The notes beneath the pieces are model-generated. The model saw only the letters and a program-made list of their open reading frames with translations, was not told the origin of the DNA and ran no database searches. 64,000 bases of DNA from Mesaphorura yosii (lineage: Eukaryota > Arthropoda > Collembola > Poduromorpha > Tullbergiidae). A program made the position numbers and the translations under genes. The DNA is taken from contig WIXG01000337.1 in assembly GCA_009869945.1 (NCBI GenBank), positions 1 through 64,000 of the forward strand, read 5' to 3'. Position 1 is the stretch's first letter. Every line of letters begins with the position of its first letter. Positions 57,050-64,000 of the stretch are shown here, in pieces.

Positions 57050-60000
57050 TCGTAGTCAACAACGCGTAAGAGCTCGTGAAAGCCCGATATTGGTCCAGCT
57101 TCGTGTAATTCGTGTCTCGTGTGTTTTTTGTATACTACTTCGATTCGATGTTCATATTGAATGCAAATGCGCGACTCTTCGGGAAGATTTCCATTCGCAA
57201 TTTACATAAACTACGGAAAACGAATACAAGAACGAGCGAGGCAGACGGTAAATGTTAAGTGATGCAATTTCCAATTTGATAATGTGCTGCATTGATTTGA
57301 TCGCTTTCGGATTCGAATTCACCACAATCAAAATCATCTCAACATTCCTTCCACCATCAAATCCTGAAATCCTGGTTGCTTCTTACCAGCGAATTCCAAT
57401 TCGGTGTCGGTAATTGGAAGTTGGCGCAAACGGAAATCGACATACTTTCTTTCAAGAGTCAAGAAATCCCAAAACAAAATTTTTCCAACTGCTTCTTCAA
57501 GATAGACAACTTGAAATTTTTGAGAATCGAATCGAACTTTAATTGTGCATCGGCTCGGGCCTCGCTCCTCCAAGTTGTGAAATTCTTCAAATTCTGCTAC
57601 TGCGCGCGGACGGCAACGTTGAAATGTTTTCAATTTTGTTCTTAATTCACTACACGAATGCAGGTACAGAAAACTCTTTTGAGTGTGATACTCGTAACTT
57701 CTTGCCCCGGTCCAGGCCCGAATTCCAATTCTTCGTGTCGTCGTGCACCAGCCCCGAAAATATTTTAAGTGTTTTCCACTTCCAGTGCTCACTCGTCCTC
57801 GTCCTGCCCGCCCGCCGAAATTCTTGTAAAGAGTTTGAGCTGATGACTCGCATTTCTTACCACATGTCCCATTTAGCAGTACGTACGAGTTTTCCTGCTC
57901 GCGCCCGGAAGAAATGAGCAGGAGCCAAAATGAAATGAAAAGGACATTAGAGCCCGAGGAAAAGAATCTTCCGCAATACAAGAATACAAGAAAACACAAT
58001 GCTCGTGAGTGAGGAAAATATTAAATGAAACATTCTTCTCATTCTCTCCCAGCTCAGCCCAGCCGAGTCGTCGCGTATCACGTATTTTTATTACTATTGT
58101 CGTGAACAACTTGTGTACATATTTTTAAGAAGGGTTTATGAATTGTGAACATGTTTCCTTCCTTTCCTTGTGCGAGTGTGAGTGCCATTGTCATCGCATT
58201 GCCGTCTCGTCATCATCATCAGCATCATCTACAAAAGCATCTTCAGCCCATTTGAGTGTAGTCTTCACTTCAGCTTCTGCACATTCCATCGTGTTCCAGT
58301 TGTTCTCGTTCCAAATCATGACGCACTTGTCATTGTCCTCTTCCGCCTGTGCGTGCTTTCATTGCAGTTTCCTTTCCACGAGCAACGAGCACGAATTTTC
58401 TCTGATTCACTAATTCACCATCACCGTTCACATTTTACAGCTCTGAATGCCGAATTTGCATCAAAATATTGTAGAAATATTCACAACTCACAACTGCTGA
58501 AGTTTATGAACGAATGCAATAATCATAACCGTATAACTCACGCATCACGCTCACTCGGTACTCAAATTTTAGTCACAGCATTTTATAATTTACAGCTGTT
58601 GCTTCGACGTACGTCATTTTATATGGCGACTGTGACAAATGCATTGAATTACAGCAGGAAAGCCAAGCTAAGAATTGAACAAAGCAGTGCAGACGACTTT
58701 ACGTGTAAAATTCTCTGCCATGATTTTCTTTGCCGTATTTTCGCCGTGTATTCTGAATGATTTTGCGTGGTTGAGGGAATTCTGTAGATTCTAACTTGTA
58801 AATATTATTAATACAGGAAGTAAATGCTAAATAAGTTGAATTTAAGGCGATATCGATTAATTAGCGAATACTGTTCCCAAATATACGTATTACGTACTAA
58901 GTAAGTATTACGAATCTCTGATCTTTTCGTCGTCTCTGATCTGAATGTTTATACGTACATACACAAATCTATTAATTAAGACTACGATTATGATTGCGAC
59001 ATTCAAATCAAATGCTTCATCACAATAAAATCTTATTTTTTGCAATGAAATTCGCGAATCACGATTCGTATTTGGCACGCCAGGGGCCACGCTTTCTTTT
59101 CTGACACTTTCGAGTCACGGTGCAAGAAAATTAATTTAATCAAGGCAATCCGCAGGAGAAAGTCAAAGAAAACTTCTGGAAGTCGGTCGGTCGGAGAAGT
59201 CTCGACTCTCGACTTCATGCGCAGTAATTTGCATTCGCAGGTAAGCGTAAGGCAGGAAGTTGGAGATGATGAATGTTTACCGCACACGTACAAACAAACT
59301 CCGACAATAAAACTTCATCATTTGTTCACACATTAAGGCAGCACAGGCATAAGTTGGTTAATAAAAACTGGATGACCTGGATTCATTTTTATTAGGCATT
59401 TCTTCTCGGCTGGCATTCTCACGGCACAGCACAAGTCAAAAGTGGGAAACTCTATTACAATTTCATGATGTTAAAGTTTCGGGCACGGCAAGGCAAGGCT
59501 GGGACACAGAGTAAACTAATTAGTCAGACTCAATTTAAATAATGCAGTCACATTCGCAAATTCACATTTCACGTTTCTTTCTGCTCAGCCTCATGATATT
59601 CGCAAACTTTCCTCCAAAGCCTTGCATTCTTTAAGTGAAAATTTCCACAATAAGCCGCGATTTAATGAAGGAATGCCCTTAAATTCGTAAATTTGTCGTC
59701 CGCGCGTAAAAATATAATAATTTATATCACATTTTCAATTTAAATGATTACTGCACTGGGCAAACCATGCCAAACTCGACTCAAGCTCAGTTTCACTGAC
59801 AATGACAATGACAAAGGGCGACGCGACGGGCGAGACGACGAGTCAAGCGGAAAGCGCAAGCTCGCGCGTTCAGCGTTCTGAGAATCCTTTCAGTTTTCAG
59901 TTTCAGTTTCTTTCTCTCTACTTTTTCAATGTCGGACGTCTGTCTTTGCTATGTCTGAGAGTCTTTCGAGTTCATTCCGACGACTCTGACAGTGACAAGG

Positions 60001-63000
60001 CCAAAATTCTTGCCAGACGCAGGCGAGACGCAGTTTGAAATTATAAACAGCTAATTCTTCTAAAAATAGAATTGAATGAAATTAATTATTAACGCGCCAT
60101 GCTACGAATGAACGAATTTTATTGCGGCACCTGAAAATTATTGCACCATCTTCCAAATTGTAGAATTTTGCTCTAGAAGTTCTTGGTTTTATGATGCTCA
60201 TTTAAATTTCAATGTCACTTCTAAATTTAGTACTAAATTAGAGCCTGCACGATGGCATACGGAATCACGCACTCATAAAGACATCACGCCACGCCGACGA
60301 CGGAGAACGCCAAGACAGCGACCCGCCACCACAAAGCACTTTCGAAAGTATTTAGCTGAGCATTTGCGTTGGCGTTTGGGCTCTTTATCCGTATCCGTAA
60401 ATTCGTATTCATTCGTTCGCCTGGAGATATATGGCTTAATACAAGTGACAAACCGACCGACCAGCCAAACCACAAGCAGCGGAGCACAGCATCCGACTTG
60501 GCCTGCCTGGTCTGGCTCGCTTAGCTTTATCTTCTTCGTGCGCCCAGCGTGAGCATTCAAGTTGATTCAAGCCAGGGCAGTCAGCAGTCAACCATTAAAT
60601 GAGAAAAGTTATACAATTGCTAAAATGCGGCTATTATTTTGTCAAAATCTAAACTCTCATTTGCTGGGAAGATGCGTCCGGGCACAGGATTCGGGATTCT
60701 GTGCCAGTAATTTATGACCATCGCCGTGCAACGCGACGCGACGCGGCCGAATTCTCTTCTACTTTAAAATATATACCAGGCTGGACGGTTAGAAAAAGAA
60801 GGCAGTGTGCTGGAGTTTTAATTCTTTCAGTGTCAGGATATATCTTTCCAGTGGACAAAAATCTTACTTGCTGCATTTAACTTTTTAAATCCAGAGGAGG
60901 ACACACAATCGGTAATGTATTTAGTGTTCTTTAATACGCCAATAACATCTTTGAAAAAATTTTGCCTAAAGTAAAGAATACAACAATTACTTACTCTGAT
61001 GAATTCACAAGTGCCCAGCGATAATCTAGGTTCTAAGCAGCGGTAGCCAAGCCAAATGAATGACGAATGACAGTTGACACAGGCGTTGGCGGAGGCAAAG
61101 CCAGAGTGCACTCGTCACACAAATGCATAGGCAAATTCACGCAAATTGGCTCTACAAATGCATGGACACGACCGACCGAGCCACAGTGAAGAGAAAGCAT
61201 TAATGACTCGCATAACATTACGCGAAACGAGATGATGGGTCGAGATGAGATGAGATGATTGTGTGTGACACTTCCACGCGACACAACGCGATGAGGCTCG
61301 ACACGGACGACTCGAACGTGACGGCTGACAGACAAATTATTACACATACGAGCACGAAATGACACGACACGAAGGCAATGGCAAATATGAATTAGACCAA
61401 CACTGCACTGCAGAACGACAACGACAATTTGCATGTCCTCAAAAATTCGTACTTGTAATTTCATTTGCATAAAACATGAAGCTGGAGAGTGAAACCCGGC
61501 TTCAAGTGCGCTGAATCTGCTGAATACTGAGCTGCTGCTTCTAATGCGTGCTCGCGCGTCCACGTTGAAGGCCTCACGATGCAGTACGTGCCTTGCTATG
61601 GAGAAAGCTAAAATTTTAATAAAACTCGTGAAGACATGAAGTCTGCCAGCCTGCATTAATTCCTCGTGCCTGGTCGAAATTACATTTCATTATTCTCCAA
61701 TTTGTAACTGTACTCTCGTTCGTAATAATGTGAATTACTCGTAACTCGTGTACAATGAACTTGGAAGGATTCATGGCTTTCGCTCTGTGGAGGTCGGAAG
61801 TGAATTCGTCCATGCTATGAACTCATGTAGGTTTTAAAATTCAAAGCCTCACTGAATAAAGGCAATAATAATAATACGGCCACGATGTGATGCGGGTTTT
61901 TCTAATTACAATTTTAATACTTGGTTCGGGAACGACAAAGCAGTGGCAATGGCAAAAAGAGAAGCAAAGACAACCGCAGCAAATGTCGAACGAACAAAGG
62001 TCGGATCCAGAATGGAGAAAGCCCGGGATGCGAAAGCTATGATAAAAATGCGCAAGCAAAATTCGCGAATTCAAAACAAATAGCAGGCAGGAGAGCAAAA
62101 TACGCAGAAGAAACGCTCGTCCTCATTGTCAATGTGCCTTGTGCGGTTTCATTTTATTTGATTTTGATCCGGGCCGCAAAAACCTTTCTGTTGTTCTCTA
62201 TCGTGACCGTGTTCGTGTTGTTCGAGTGGTTCCAATTCCGAGAAATTTAAATCCAGTGTGTGCTTTTGGCATGGCATGGGTAGGGATTCGCATTCACATT
62301 CGCAATCTGCCAATTTGAAACCAAAGCCGAAGGACATACAATAGCAGATACGCGAAAGCACAGCAGCTTTTCTGCACGCACGCAGCACGCCATGAATTGA
62401 AATTTCTAGAAACGATGCAGGGAACCACAAGTTTTTTTAGTCTAGGTCTCCAGTTTAAATTAATTCGCATTCGCAAAAGTCAAGGCAAGAAAGAGAGAAT
62501 TCGGCGAATTGATTCGTTCGGCGGTTAAAACGCAAAAATATGAAAGTGTCGGCGACCAGAATTAATCAAATTCATTCCAGTCGCTTCGCTGTCTGCGGCA
62601 TGACCTTGAGATTGAAACCCGCAGAAACTTTGCTGAACCTGTCAAAAGAGAGCCAGCACAGGTGTTTGGAATTTAATAACTTTAATCGCACTAATCTGTT
62701 GTCTAAACCCTTGCAGGGTTTGTTTTCGCCGGTCGATGCGAAATGCGATGCTGGATTTTGTGCTTGTGTTTGTGGAGATCACAAAATTGGACAACTGCGA
62801 CGTCCTGCGTCTTGAGATAACTTAAATCGAAGTCAGTTGCGTCGCGTCATCGTCAGTTTTCAGTCTTCGGTCCGGCGAGGCAAGGGTGGAGATCTTAAAA
62901 CAAAACTTTGAGCAGGAAAGTTTCAAGTTTTAATGGAATTGAGCCGAGCAGCGCGGAGCGCGGGCCGACTTTGAGCCTGAAATAAGATTAAAGACGGATG

Positions 63001-64000
63001 CTGATACTGCGAGAATAGAATACTGAATTACTGAATACCAAAGTTATCGAAACAGCAACTTAACTCGACTCACTCGACTAGGCTAGCCTACAAAATGACA
63101 GGCAGGCAAGGCATAATCCACTTTATCCAAGCTTTATTCTGCCTTGTGCTGCTCTATTTCGCTAATAACTCTGACGTAAACTAATTAGAAGGTCAACTGC
63201 TACTTGAAATGGAGTACAAGTACAAGATACGCGATAATAGGAACCATGCTCGTAATTTGCCTAGACCCATTAATTTTAATTAATTATATAAAGAAAAGCC
63301 TCTCAGAGTACAGTAATTATTAAGCCATCATATTTCAGTAGATTTTAGAACAACTGCAAATGCAAAGGCCTCTTAATTATTATAAACAACCAACTCGCGC
63401 CCGTGCTAATCGACAAATTCCTAGTCATCGTGCCCGTTGTTAAGAATGCGAGCAGCAAATAGCGAATTGTGAATGGCGAAGGGAATAATTACAGAAACTT
63501 CACACATTCTAATTTCCAGCAGCACTAACTCGAGTTATAATGCTAATTACACTCTTAATAATCCGATCATGGACCTGAGCTCCTGTTTTTGCTTTATGCA
63601 TTTTGAAATTCTGTGCGATGACGCAAATTAGGCCAAATTTTCCAAATTATTACAACTTTGTGGGGCACTTTTAAGGACTTCGAGCAATATTTCAAGTGAA
63701 AGTACGAATAATTCCTTCAATGCCCTCAAATTTCTCATGCTGTCTTCCAATCTCGTCTTATTGGCCCATTCGCCGGAAAAGCCATACAACAGCCTCCTTT
63801 TCACAATAATATTATTAAATATTCATGTGCCATGCCTGCCATTCAGCTTCGGTATTATTATGACACAGAAAATTGACGACTCGTGTAATATTTCAAAGTA
63901 TCTTGTTTCATTGGAATTGTTCGACTCGCCTGGCTCGTGACATACTTAGTCGTTTCGTTAGTCGGCGTCGTCTTGTCGAGTTGTGTATCTTGTCAATGAA
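57050..64000. other. dpr 3' UTR and downstream intergenic sequence
   Basis: The dpr 3' UTR starts here, but its end is uncertain; AATAAA hexamers lie at 59024-59029 and 59306-59311, about 2 kb downstream. No further gene could be supported. Long minus frames at 57334-57999 and 61033-61656 are discussed elsewhere. The rest is AT-rich with short repeats. Confidence 0.5.
57334..57999 (-). other. 221-codon ORF antisense to the dpr 3' region, function unknown
   Basis: This is the longest uninterrupted frame in the window that is not part of a recognised gene. It begins with a hydrophobic stretch (MCFLVFLYCG, then VLFISFWLLLISSG) that could act as a signal or membrane segment, and ends with a mixed-composition half (KILFWDFLTLERKYVDFRLR, ELEFAGKKQPGFQDL). 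No family was recognised and frames on the other strand are also partly open, so chance remains the default. Confidence 0.2.

Noticed and set aside
61033-61656. 207-codon minus-strand frame
   Set aside because: Composition (Val/Arg/Ser/His runs) follows CGA/ACGACA-rich microrepeats on the other strand. No recognisable fold or start context.
1-64000. tRNA, rRNA, CRISPR or bacterial operon features
   Set aside because: No cloverleaf with A/B boxes, no rRNA-like conserved blocks and no spaced repeat array was recognised on reading. The repeats present are short tandem runs.
1-64000. Conserved microRNA genes (let-7, miR-1, miR-2, miR-9, bantam seeds)
   Set aside because: No mature sequence of these families was noticed on reading. 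A hairpin scan would be needed to exclude others.

Overview
This is a metazoan nuclear window, most likely from an arthropod. The genes are spliced with GT-AG introns, mostly 60-110 nt in the compact part, and use AATAAA or ATTAAA poly(A) signals. The conserved proteins are animal or eukaryotic ones (drebrin-like, tektin, WDR59, Mesh1). The last gene belongs to the Dpr immunoglobulin family, which is best known from arthropod nervous systems. CpG words are not depleted by eye. The short introns would suit a small-genome crustacean or a similar animal, but the species cannot be fixed from sequence alone. No prokaryotic, organellar, CRISPR, rRNA or clear tRNA signal was found.

Layout. 1-840: decayed, frameshifted, Arg/Asn/Tyr-rich fragment on the minus strand ending in a zinc-knuckle remnant, probably an old retrotransposon gag. 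3124-6551 (+): drebrin-like actin-binding adaptor, 6 exons. 7266-7790 (-): weak coding-like relic. 7978-10085 (+): tektin-3-like microtubule-lumen protein, 8 exons. 10550-15198 (+): WDR59, a GATOR2 subunit, 16 exons. 15361-16103 (-): Mesh1/HDDC3, 3 exons, convergent with WDR59 and only 162 bp away. 16104-39249: about 23 kb with no supported coding exon. 39250-57049 (+): one dpr gene with six coding exons and introns of up to 8.5 kb. 57050-64000: no supported gene.

The window therefore has a dense half (four genes in 13 kb) and a sparse half (one neuronal cell-surface gene in 48 kb). All five gene models close in frame across every junction, which supports the exon boundaries to the base. WDR59 (amino-acid sensing to TORC1) and Mesh1 (metazoan relative of bacterial SpoT/RelA hydrolases) both relate to nutrient stress and have potentially overlapping 3' ends. 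This is the most suggestive functional arrangement seen, but shared regulation is inference.

The noncoding half is full of short, diverged direct repeats of five-base words (TTGGC/CCAAG, CGACT, GCGAT, GACGC) and self-complementary CpG words such as CACGCGTACGCGTG. These create many long chance reading frames. Two unannotated frames (54528-55040 and 57334-57999, both minus) look less repeat-driven than the rest and are flagged, without any claimed function. I did not find a clearly new biological system.
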